From NCBI GenBank assembly GCA_910583895.1, contig CAJTYJ010000002.1, positions 26,937 to 73,729 on the forward strand: a stretch of DNA of 46,793 nt, given 5' to 3'. How positions within the stretch are numbered: the stretch's first letter is position 1; every line of letters starts with the position of its first letter. Shown here piece by piece: positions 16,608 to 23,863 of this stretch. A program made the translations under genes and the position numbers. Source of the DNA: an uncultured Lachnospiraceae bacterium (GTDB taxonomy: Bacteria > Bacillota > Clostridia > Lachnospirales > Lachnospiraceae). The notes under the pieces are model-generated. The model saw only the letters and a program-made list of their open reading frames with translations. It made no database searches and was not told the origin of the DNA.

Positions 16608-18560
16608 CTATCGGAAGCTTTTTACCCAGCTGATCAAGGAGTCATGATAGATGTTGTCCCGGACGTCTTTTCGCATCTGGTCGGTGACCGGTCCGTTTTT
16701 CTCCATGATGGCAAGGATCGCCTCCTGAAGTCCGGCAATCCGGCCTCTTTCAAAGGCGTCCTGATCTGCCCCGGAGGCAGCCTGGGGCGCTGCGGACACT
16801 GCAGGTGCCAAAACTGCTGCTTCCGGCTGCGCTGCGGGCACCGGATTTGAATTAGCTGCATGTGCGACCTCTGGCTGTGCGCCGGGCACCGGATTTGGAA
16901 TAGCCGCATGTAAGCCTTCTGTCGATGCGCCAGGTGTCAATTTTTGATCTGTTCCATGTGAACCTTCTATCTGTGTACCAGGTGCCGGATTCAGATTGGC
17001 CGCATGTGAGCCTTCCTCCTGTGTGCCAGGAAACGGATTTGAATCAGCTGCATGTGCGACCTCTGTCTGTGCGCCAGATGTCAGATTCGAATCATCTGCA
17101 TGTGAGCCTTCCGTCTGTGCGCCAGTCACCGGATCTGCTGCTTTGGCAGGCGCCGGCGTATCGGTGGTTGTTTTTGACGGGATCGGTTCCAGGCATACGG
17201 ATGCGGGCGTTTCTTCTTTCTGCCCTTCTGCCAGAGGTACCCAGATATCTCCGGAGTTGGCTTTCACATTGACCACCAGCCGTCCGCCTTCTACGAACAC
17301 TTTTTCTCCGGACAAGGTCCCAAGATAGGTGCCGTCACCTGCAGGAAGCGTCATGACGTAGTCGCTGTCGTCGTTGTTGACGGTGACGAATACGGTGGTC
17401 TGGTCCTTGGTTCTTGAAAATGCATACTGACGGTTTGTCAGAAGAATTTCTTTATAATCCCCGTAGGACAGGGCAAAATGCTGCTGGCGGATTCTGCCCA
17501 GGGTCTTGATCAGGCGGCTGCAGTCATTCTCCCTGCAGTCTGAAAGGCTGAGGGCAGGCCGCAGGGAATCGTCTGAAAAGCGTTCCTTTCTTCCCTCGAT
17601 CCCGAATTCAGAGCCATAGTACACAGACGGGACGCCGGGCAGTGTGTAAAGCAGAATATGAACAGGGGTAAAATGCGCTTTTTTATTCAGCTTCGTATAG
17701 ATTCGCTCCACATCATGGTTGTCCACAAAATTATAGAGTCTCAGGCCGTCCACCCGGCAGCCCCCCATCTCATAAAGCCGTTTGACCGTGTGAGCGATCT
17801 CAAAATAATTGTGATCGTTGTGACCGGAGTAGAGCGCCTTGTGCAGGGTGTAGTTGGTGACGCAGTGAAGGGTGCCTTCGTTTACCCAGCGGGTGTAATC
17901 GCCGTGGATCACTTCGCCCATAAGCCAGAAGTCCGGCTTCACCTCGTTGGCCGTCTGCCGGAGTGCTTTCATGTAATTAAAATCCAGCACGTCTGCTGCG
18001 TCCAGCCGGATGCCGTCGATGTCAAATTCCCGGACCCAGAAACGGATGACATCGCAGATATAGTCTTTGACTGCCGGGTTTTGCTGGTTTAATTTCACCA
18101 AAAGATTGTGTCCGCCCCAGTTTTCATAGGAGAAGCCGTCATTATACTCGTTGTTTCCCCAGAAGTTTACATTGCAGTACCAGTCTTTATAGGCAGACTG
18201 TTCCCGGTGCTGTTTGATATCCTGAAAGGCAAAAAAATCTCGTCCTGTATGATTGAATACGCCGTCTAAGACCACCCGGATTCCCTGCCGGTGGCATTCG
18301 GCCACGAAAGCGGCCAGATCTTCATTGGTACCCAGCCGGCTGTCCAGCTTTTTGTAGTCTGTGGTCTCATAGCCGTGGCCCACAGATTCGAAGAGAGGAC
18401 CGATATAGAGCGCATTGAAGCCCAGTGCTTTTATGTGAGCAATCCAGGGCAGCAGCGTGTTCAGCCGGTGCTCGGGATCCCCGTAAGGATTCTGTTTTGG
18501 AGCGCCTGTCAGCCCCAGAGGATAGATGTGATAAAAGATGGATTCGTCATACCATGCCAT
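16608..18560 (-). CDS. Cytosolic GH13 family alpha-glucan hydrolase with repeat-rich tail
   Basis: A 650-residue alpha-amylase superfamily enzyme without a signal peptide, so it probably works on imported maltodextrins or storage glucan in the cytosol. The four GH13 regions are intact: DGVFNH (D99, N103, H104), GIRLDAAD (nucleophile D187), GEVIHG (acid/base E216) and FVDNHD (D283). After the barrel and a beta domain (to about 450), the protein has an unusual low-complexity stretch made of 16-residue repeats (PxPGAQxEGSHAADSN) and a helical end (FERGRIAGLQEAILAIMEKN). GGAGG precedes the start at 18560. The exact specificity (amylase, neopullulanase-like or alpha-glucosidase) cannot be decided. 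Confidence 0.9.
   Translation of the reverse strand: MAWYDESIFYHIYPLGLTGAPKQNPYGDPEHRLNTLLPWIAHIKALGFNALYIGPLFESVGHGYETTDYKKLDSRLGTNEDLAAFVAECHRQGIRVVLDGVFNHTGRDFFAFQDIKQHREQSAYKDWYCNVNFWGNNEYNDGFSYENWGGHNLLVKLNQQNPAVKDYICDVIRFWVREFDIDGIRLDAADVLDFNYMKALRQTANEVKPDFWLMGEVIHGDYTRWVNEGTLHCVTNYTLHKALYSGHNDHNYFEIAHTVKRLYEMGGCRVDGLRLYNFVDNHDVERIYTKLNKKAHFTPVHILLYTLPGVPSVYYGSEFGIEGRKERFSDDSLRPALSLSDCRENDCSRLIKTLGRIRQQHFALSYGDYKEILLTNRQYAFSRTKDQTTVFVTVNNDDSDYVMTLPAGDGTYLGTLSGEKVFVEGGRLVVNVKANSGDIWVPLAEGQKEETPASVCLEPIPSKTTTDTPAPAKAADPVTGAQTEGSHADDSNLTSGAQTEVAHAADSNPFPGTQEEGSHAANLNPAPGTQIEGSHGTDQKLTPGASTEGLHAAIPNPVPGAQPEVAHAANSNPVPAAQPEAAVLAPAVSAAPQAASGADQDAFERGRIAGLQEAILAIMEKNGPVTDQMRKDVRDNIYHDSLISWVKSFR
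16845..17132 (-). repeat. 48-bp minisatellite, six units, inside the GH13 gene
   Basis: Six uninterrupted 48-bp units, in frame, each encode 16 residues with the pattern PxPGAQxEGSHAAxSN. A partial seventh unit lies at about 16819-16844. The units are diverged from each other but keep phase exactly; 288 bp divides into six with no remainder. Confidence 0.9.
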
Positions 18561-18596
18561 AGATGTACCTCCAAAATAATATTCATAACCGGTTTT

Positions 18597-18602
18597 ATTA
18601 TA
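18597..18602 (-). promoter_or_regulatory. Candidate extended -10 promoter of the GH13 gene
   Basis: On the minus strand the sequence reads TGATATAAT, an extended -10 about 38 bp before the start codon. No good -35 was seen. Confidence 0.45.
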
Positions 18603-18672
18603 TCATCAAAACGGCATTTCTGCACATTTATTTGATTTTTGTGAAAATCGGCAGGTTTTCTGCGAATCCAGG

Positions 18673-18701
18673 ATGAAATTTTCTCCGGTCTGTGGTATGA
18701 T
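18673..18701 (+). promoter_or_regulatory. Candidate promoter of cbiK
   Basis: ATGAAA (18673-18678), a 17-bp spacer and the extended -10 TGGTATGAT ending at 18701. The leader that follows holds a hairpin, GTCAGAACC (18708-18716) with GGTTTCTGAC (18725-18734). No cobalamin riboswitch core was recognised. Confidence 0.5.
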
Positions 18702-18765
18702 AGGAACGTCAGAACCAAGTTACAGGTTTCTGACAGATTTGTTAAGGAGAGGAATTTCTGGACAG

Positions 18766-19554
18766 ATGGAAAATACGAAAAGAAAAGGGCTTCTGGTGGT
18801 CAGCTTTGGTACCAGCGTCAATGAGACGCGGGAAAAAACCATCGATGCCATAGAAACAGATTTGAAGAACGCATTTCCGGAGTACGCCCTGTACCGGGCA
18901 TGGACCAGCGGGATGATTATCCGGAAGCTGAAGAAAAGGGACAAAATCCAGATTGATACCGTGTCAGAGGCTATGGAGCGGATGCTCGCCGACGGGATTC
19001 GTCAGGTGGTGGTGCAGCCGACCCATGTGATCAACGGGATAGAGAACGACCAGATGATTGCAGATGTCAGAATGTATGAGGACCGTCTGGAGGATCTTCG
19101 TTTCGGGACGCCCCTTCTGACCAGTGAGGAAGACTCAGCAGCGGTGATTGAAGCGGTCATGGAAGAATTTTCAGATCTGAAAAAAGAAGAAGCGCTGGTT
19201 TTTATGGGGCACGGAACCACCCATTATGCCAATTCGATCTATGCGGCGCTGGACTATAAGTTTAAAGACATGGGATATGAGAACGTGTTTTTGGGAACCG
19301 TGGAAGCATATCCTTCCATGGAGACCCTTATGAAACTGGTCCGCGCCCATGGGGCAAAGCAGGTTACCTTGGCCCCGTTTATGGTGGTGGCCGGGGATCA
19401 TGCCAGAAACGACATGTCCGGTGAGGATGACTCCTCCTGGAGAAGGCGGTTTGAGGCAGCAGGTTTTCCGGTAAACTGTGTACTGAAAGGATTGGGAGAG
19501 TATAAAGGGATCCGAAGGATCTATACACGGCATGTACAGGATGCCATAAAGTAA
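18766..19554 (+). CDS. cbiK: Sirohydrochlorin cobaltochelatase, CbiK type
   Basis: A cytosolic 262-residue chelatase that inserts cobalt into sirohydrochlorin in the anaerobic vitamin B12 pathway. Family signs are the opening KGLLVVSFGTSVNETREKT, the metal-binding histidine region FMGHGTTHYAN and the C-terminal VVAGDHARNDMSGED. The start is set at the Met before ENTKRKG; AAGGAG is about 15 nt upstream, rather far, and no better start exists. No other cobalamin genes are in the window. The neighbouring antiporter operon starts 91 bp downstream behind a strong hairpin. The paralogous siroheme ferrochelatase role is a lesser alternative. Confidence 0.9.
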   Translation: MENTKRKGLLVVSFGTSVNETREKTIDAIETDLKNAFPEYALYRAWTSGMIIRKLKKRDKIQIDTVSEAMERMLADGIRQVVVQPTHVINGIENDQMIADVRMYEDRLEDLRFGTPLLTSEEDSAAVIEAVMEEFSDLKKEEALVFMGHGTTHYANSIYAALDYKFKDMGYENVFLGTVEAYPSMETLMKLVRAHGAKQVTLAPFMVVAGDHARNDMSGEDDSSWRRRFEAAGFPVNCVLKGLGEYKGIRRIYTRHVQDAIK

Positions 19555-19588
19555 ACGGAACTGGAATTGATCAAAAATGAACAATATG

Positions 19589-19623
19589 CAGCAGGGCATC
19601 CTTCGCACATGGATGCCCTGCTG
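19589..19623 (+). other. Perfect 13-bp hairpin between cbiK and the antiporter operon
   Basis: CAGCAGGGCATCC (19589-19601) pairs without mismatch to GGATGCCCTGCTG (19611-19623) around a 9-nt loop. It ends 22 nt before mrpE. No T-run follows, so intrinsic termination would be weak. A 5' stabilising stem or a processing site is equally possible. Confidence 0.6.
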
Positions 19624-19645
19624 GAGTTTGACAGGGGGAAAGCTT

Positions 19646-20119
19646 ATGTTTGCGGTGTTTTTGCTGCTCTGGATCATCTTTAACGGCAGGATTACAGCGG
19701 AGATTCTGGTGATTGGGGTGCTCTTAAGCGCAGCCTTGTTTGCGTTTTGCTGCAGATTTATGAATTACAGTGTGGCCAGGGATATCCGGATGTTCCGGCT
19801 TCTGCCCATGGCCTGCCAGTATGTGGCGATCCTGATTTTGGAGATCCTGAAGGCAAACCGGCAGGTTTTGTTTTTCATCCTCACTCCAAGGTATCAGGTG
19901 GAACCACAGCTTGTCCACTTCCGGTCGGATCTGAGGACAGAGTTTGCAAGGGTAGTGCTGGCCAACTCCATCACCTTGACGCCGGGGACGATCACTGTGG
20001 GTTTGGAGGGCAGCGATTTTTATGTGCACTGTCTGGACAAAGAGTTCGCAGAAGGAATGGACCACTCGGTTTTTGTGGAATTGCTGGAGAAGATGGAGGC
20101 GGTGAATCGGGATGTATGA
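19646..20119 (+). CDS. mrpE: Mrp antiporter subunit E (MrpE/MnhE, MbhA-like)
   Basis: First gene of a ten-gene operon for a multi-subunit cation/proton antiporter. The protein (157 residues) has two to three N-terminal helices and a soluble domain with the conserved ANSITLTPGTITVGLEG segment of subunit E. ATG 19646 follows an AGGGGGAA ribosome site. The following gene begins inside its last codons (8-bp overlap). The role of subunit E is in assembly or stability of the complex rather than ion transport itself. Confidence 0.92.
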   Translation: MFAVFLLLWIIFNGRITAEILVIGVLLSAALFAFCCRFMNYSVARDIRMFRLLPMACQYVAILILEILKANRQVLFFILTPRYQVEPQLVHFRSDLRTEFARVVLANSITLTPGTITVGLEGSDFYVHCLDKEFAEGMDHSVFVELLEKMEAVNRDV

Positions 20120-20450
20120 ACAGGTTTATCATGGGTTTTTGCTGGTCTGCATGATTGTTCTTGGGGCGCTGATCATGCTGTGCCTGCTGCGTGCAATCCT
20201 GGGCCCTAGACTTGCGGACCGGGTGGTGGCGGTCAATATGATTGGTACCATGACGATCACGGAGATTGCCATGTTTGCTCTGTATCTGAGGGAAAATTAT
20301 CTGTATGATGTCTGCCTGATCTATGCCATGATCAGTTTTCTGGCGGTGGTGGTTCTGACCAAGATCTACGGGGGAGCCTATCAGGAACGGAAGATAAAAG
20401 GAACGCCGGTTCTGCAGGTGGAAGAGGAAGAAGAGGAGGAAGAGGAATGA
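20112..20450 (+). CDS. mrpF: Mrp antiporter subunit F (MrpF, MbhB-like)
   Basis: A 112-residue three-helix membrane subunit with the family segment GPRLADRVVAVNMIGT. The C-terminus is a run of glutamates after QV. Its GAR codons contain AGGAGG (20434-20439), which is the ribosome site of the next gene, so the odd acidic tail may be a by-product of gene overlap. It overlaps both neighbours, which suggests tight translational coupling. Confidence 0.92.
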   Translation: MYEQVYHGFLLVCMIVLGALIMLCLLRAILGPRLADRVVAVNMIGTMTITEIAMFALYLRENYLYDVCLIYAMISFLAVVVLTKIYGGAYQERKIKGTPVLQVEEEEEEEEE

Positions 20451-20779
20451 TGGCATGGGTACAGTTGATCGCGGGGGGAATCCTGATTGTGACCGGGCTT
20501 TTGACCATGTGCGCGGCGGTGCTGGGCGTATTCCGTTTTCACTATGTGCTGAACCGGATGCATGCAGCGGCCATGGGGGATTCCCTTGGAATCCTGTTTA
20601 TTATCCTGGGACTTATGATTTTAAGCGGTTTTCAGATGGGGACTTTGAAGCTGCTTCTGATCGTCATTTTTTTCTGGCTGGCGGGACCTGTTTCCTCCCA
20701 TATGATCGGCAAACTGGAAGTGCTGATCAATGAACATCTCAAAGAAGAATGTGAGGTATCGAAAGATGGAGATATTTAA
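20447..20779 (+). CDS. mrpG: Mrp antiporter subunit G (MrpG, MbhC-like)
   Basis: A 110-residue three-helix subunit with the characteristic LGVFRFHYVLNRMHAAAMGD motif and the later WLAGPVSSHMIGK. It starts with ATGATG overlapping the previous stop codon; 20447 or 20450 may be used. The C-terminal tail is charged. It is part of the conserved E-F-G block of Mrp and Mbh complexes. Confidence 0.92.
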   Translation: MMAWVQLIAGGILIVTGLLTMCAAVLGVFRFHYVLNRMHAAAMGDSLGILFIILGLMILSGFQMGTLKLLLIVIFFWLAGPVSSHMIGKLEVLINEHLKEECEVSKDGDI

Positions 20780-21038
20780 GACCATACTGCTGGTTTTTTT
20801 GATTGTCTGTGCGCTCTCTGCCAGTCTGATCAAAAATCCGCTGCTCTCAGTGATCGTGTTTATGTCCTACAGCCTGATCATGTCCGTCATCTGGTTTCTT
20901 TTGGAATCTCCGGATCTGGCCATCACGGAGGCGGCGGTGGGGGCAGGGGTCAGCAGCATCCTGTTTTTTGTGACCCTGCGAAAATTAAAGGCGCTTTCCG
21001 AAGCAGAAGGGAGTCAGCATGAGCAAAATCAGAGATGA
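20766..21038 (+). CDS. MbhD-like subunit (DUF4040, MrpA C-terminal fragment)
   Basis: A 90-residue hydrophobic protein matching MbhD, the stand-alone form of a part of MrpA (MSYSLIMSVIWFLLESPDLAITEAAVG). The SPDLAITEAAVGAG segment is the diagnostic stretch. I chose ATG 20766 (GAGGT upstream) because it places the first helix at the N-terminus. It overlaps mrpG by 14 bp and the next gene by 20 bp. Finding MrpA split this way is typical of membrane-bound hydrogenase and sulfane-reductase complexes. Confidence 0.85.
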   Translation: MEIFKTILLVFLIVCALSASLIKNPLLSVIVFMSYSLIMSVIWFLLESPDLAITEAAVGAGVSSILFFVTLRKLKALSEAEGSQHEQNQR

Positions 21039-21975
21039 TTACGAAAGCAGTCTGTGGAACCGCCTGACCCGCTGGGTGGACGGAGAGACGGATCCGTATC
21101 AGGGAAAGATGGAGATGCAGCCTTTAAGAGAGGCCGATGTGACGGGAGATTCTGTCTACAATCCGGACCGTCTGGACCGCAGGAAGGTAGACCGCTATCT
21201 GGAGAACACGGAGAAAAATAAAGAGATAAAAGCGTTCCGGATTCTATACAGTTTAGGGTCGGTGGCCTTATGTCTGCTTTTGATAGCGGTGCTTCTTCTG
21301 GCGGTATCCTGGCTTCCGGTCCTGGGAGATCCGAACGGTCCCAACAACAACGAAGTGTCGGCAAGATATGTCGAAAAAGGGATGGAAGAATCCGGGGCGG
21401 TCAATATGGTCACCAATATGATTTTAAGTTATCGGGGATTTGATACATTCGGGGAGACCTGTGTACTTTTTATCGCGGCTACCTGTGTCATTATCCTGCT
21501 CCGGAAAAATGAGGAGGAGCTTGAAAATGCCAAGGAGACCGACTGGAAATACGAGCCAAAGCCGGATGCAATTTTACAGAAAATGACGCTGGTCCTGGTA
21601 CCGATTATTTTTCTTTACGGATTTTATATCATTTTAAACGGCCATCTGTCGCCGGGCGGCGGTTTTTCCGGCGGCGCTACCATCGGAGCCGGACTGATTC
21701 TGTACGTGACGACCTTCGGCTTTCACAAAACCCAGCGGTTTTTTGATGAAAAGACCTATGAGATAGTAAAAGTGGGCGCGCTGTCTTTGTACAGCGTTAC
21801 GATGATCTATTATTTTTATACAGGAGCCAATCTGATCGAAAGCAGGATTCCTCTGGGGACGCCGGGCAATATTTTAAGCAGCGGCATGATTCTTCCGATC
21901 AATATTTTCGTGGGACTGGAGGTGGCATGTACCATGTACGCTTTCTTTGCGCTGTTCCGAAGAGGAGGGATGTAG
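21019..21975 (+). CDS. Fused MbhE-MrpB subunit with a soluble N-terminal extension
   Basis: A 318-residue protein joining two units that are separate in archaeal Mbh. Residues 1-75 are charged and probably cytosolic (QPLREADVTGDSVYNPDR). About 75-175 is MbhE-like with two helices and MILSYRGFDTFGETCVLF. The C-terminal half is an MrpB domain with the hallmark LSPGGGFSGGATIGAG. The 75-residue leading segment is not part of either family and could dock a soluble partner. The next gene begins one base after its stop. Confidence 0.87.
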   Translation: MSKIRDDYESSLWNRLTRWVDGETDPYQGKMEMQPLREADVTGDSVYNPDRLDRRKVDRYLENTEKNKEIKAFRILYSLGSVALCLLLIAVLLLAVSWLPVLGDPNGPNNNEVSARYVEKGMEESGAVNMVTNMILSYRGFDTFGETCVLFIAATCVIILLRKNEEELENAKETDWKYEPKPDAILQKMTLVLVPIIFLYGFYIILNGHLSPGGGFSGGATIGAGLILYVTTFGFHKTQRFFDEKTYEIVKVGALSLYSVTMIYYFYTGANLIESRIPLGTPGNILSSGMILPINIFVGLEVACTMYAFFALFRRGGM

Positions 21976-21976
21976 G

Positions 21977-22354
21977 ATGGGTCCGAACCTCTGGCATAAT
22001 ATCGATGAGGTGGCGGCGGTGATCCTGTTTGGAATCGGGTTCACCACCCTGCTTCTTCATAAAAATATGATCAAGAAAATCATCGGATTAAACATTATGG
22101 ATACGGCTGTCTATCTGTTCCTTGCGGCAATGGGGTATGTGGAGGACCGGCTGGCGCCGATTGTGGAAAACGGGATTACGGATGCGGATGCCTATATCAA
22201 TCCCATTCCCAGCGGTCTGGTACTGACGGGGATCGTGGTGTCGGTCAGTGTCACTGCACTGATGCTGGCGCTGACCATCCGCCTGTACCGCAAATACCGG
22301 TCACTGGATCTGGATGAGATACTGATCCGGATGCAGAAGGAGGAGCAAAGATGA
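21977..22354 (+). CDS. mrpC: Mrp antiporter subunit C (MrpC/NuoK-like)
   Basis: A 125-residue three-helix NuoK-like subunit. It shows LFGIGFTTLLLHKNMIKKIIGLNIMDTAVYL and the PIPSGLVLTGIVVSVS segment common to MrpC. The start at 21977 uses the AGGAGGG lying over the end of the previous gene. Its stop overlaps the next start (ATGA). In Mrp and complex I this subunit takes part in the proton path. Confidence 0.92.
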   Translation: MGPNLWHNIDEVAAVILFGIGFTTLLLHKNMIKKIIGLNIMDTAVYLFLAAMGYVEDRLAPIVENGITDADAYINPIPSGLVLTGIVVSVSVTALMLALTIRLYRKYRSLDLDEILIRMQKEEQR

Positions 22355-23850
22355 GTTTTGTCGAGAATTTTCCATGCTTTTCCATCGTGCTTTGTATGGC
22401 GGCCGGTATATTGTCCACTCCTATGAAAGCGAAACAGGCAAAATGCATGACCATGGGACTTGTGGTCTTGGTGACCTGCCTGTCTTTTGGTACCCTGCTT
22501 CATGTGCTTTCCACGGGCAGCAGTTTTGTCTATACGATGGGCCGGTTTCCGGCGCCCTGGGGCAACGAGATCCGGGCAGGGGTTTTGGAGGCTCTGATGG
22601 CCACCATATTTTCTCTGGTCATGCTCTGCTCCCTGGCAGGAGGCATGGACCATGTGTTCCGGGACATTGCCGAGACGAGAATCAACCTGTACTTTATTCT
22701 GGTGGATCTGCTTTTAAGCTCTCTGCTGGCGATTATCTACACCAACGATTTGTTTACGGCCTACGTCTTTGTGGAAATCAACACCATCGCCGCCTGCGGT
22801 ATGATCATGATCCGGCGAAGCGGGCGGTCTTTGATCGCCGCTACCAGATATATGGTGATGAGTCTGATCGGGTCCGGACTCTTTTTGATCGGTCTGGCCA
22901 TGCTTTACGACATCACCGGACATCTTCTGATGGAGAATGCCCATGAGGCGATGATCCGCCTGGTTCAGGCCGGACAGTACCACATGCCCCTTTTGGTGAT
23001 CATCAGTTTTATCACGGTGGGACTGGCCATTAAAAGCGGTCTCTATCCGTTTCATTCCTGGATGCCGGACGCCTATGGGTATTCTACCATGTCCAGCAGT
23101 TCGATTCTGTCCAGTCTGGTGTCCAAAAGTTATATTATCCTGCTGATCAAGATTTTTTACCGGGTGATCGGGTTTGACAATATGATCAGCAGCAAGATCG
23201 TGGATGTTCTGTTCGTGTTTGGGCTGGTGGGTATGGTCATGGGATCGGTCAGTGCCATTATGGCAAAAGATATCTACCGGATGATTGCCTATTCATCCAT
23301 CGCCCAGATCGGATATGTCTATATGGGGATCGGCCTTGGAACAGAGGCCGGGATGGTGGCGGCAGTTTTCCATATTCTGACCCATGCCATCACCAAGTCT
23401 CTGCTGTTTTTGTCCGCAAAAGGGCTCAACGATGTGTCCGGCAGAAAGAAGAACTTCCGGGCTTTGCAGGGAGCTGCTTTTCGCAATCCTCTGTCGGGAG
23501 CTGCTTTTCTGGTGGGGAGTCTTTCCATGGTGGGTATTCCCATGCTGGCAGGGTTTATCTCCAAATTTTTGTTTGCCACGGCGGCCATGGGGGCAAATCC
23601 CGGGAAGGTGTTGATCACCCTGATCGTGCTGGCTGTCAGCACCATACTGAATGCCATCTATTTTCTGCACACCGTGATCCGTATTTATACGCCTCTGGAA
23701 GAATCTGCAGGCACAGAAGGAAGCAGAGGGCGTATGTCTGTCGGGGCAGCGGCTGCATTATTCTGTCTGATCTTTTTGAATTTTGCATTAGGGCTTACGT
23801 CACAGCCGGTCACAGACTTGCTGCAGACCGGGATTGAGATGTTCGGATAA
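22351..23850 (+). CDS. MrpD-type proton-conducting antiporter subunit 1
   Basis: A 499-residue polytopic subunit homologous to MrpD, NuoM and NuoN. The two functional residues are in place: the TM5 glutamate in AYVFVEINTIAACG and the TM7 lysine in LAIKSGLYPFHSWMPDA, with the half-helix histidine in FHILTHAITKSLLFL. It is the first of four consecutive genes of this type and immediately follows mrpC, the position MrpD normally takes, so it is the likely core MrpD. Fourteen helices are expected. Confidence 0.9.
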   Translation: MSFVENFPCFSIVLCMAAGILSTPMKAKQAKCMTMGLVVLVTCLSFGTLLHVLSTGSSFVYTMGRFPAPWGNEIRAGVLEALMATIFSLVMLCSLAGGMDHVFRDIAETRINLYFILVDLLLSSLLAIIYTNDLFTAYVFVEINTIAACGMIMIRRSGRSLIAATRYMVMSLIGSGLFLIGLAMLYDITGHLLMENAHEAMIRLVQAGQYHMPLLVIISFITVGLAIKSGLYPFHSWMPDAYGYSTMSSSSILSSLVSKSYIILLIKIFYRVIGFDNMISSKIVDVLFVFGLVGMVMGSVSAIMAKDIYRMIAYSSIAQIGYVYMGIGLGTEAGMVAAVFHILTHAITKSLLFLSAKGLNDVSGRKKNFRALQGAAFRNPLSGAAFLVGSLSMVGIPMLAGFISKFLFATAAMGANPGKVLITLIVLAVSTILNAIYFLHTVIRIYTPLEESAGTEGSRGRMSVGAAAALFCLIFLNFALGLTSQPVTDLLQTGIEMFG

Positions 23851-23863
23851 AGGGGGAGTGAAT

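Noticed and set aside
16845..17132. CRISPR array
   Set aside because: The repeats are contiguous, in frame, diverged and have no spacers; they encode a protein repeat.
18602..18765. Cobalamin riboswitch before cbiK
   Set aside because: The leader is too short and the conserved core of the B12 aptamer is not there; only a simple hairpin is seen.
20390..20452. Frameshift or sequencing error at the poly-glutamate end of MrpF
   Set aside because: The frame closes normally with an ATGA overlap into mrpG, as in related operons.
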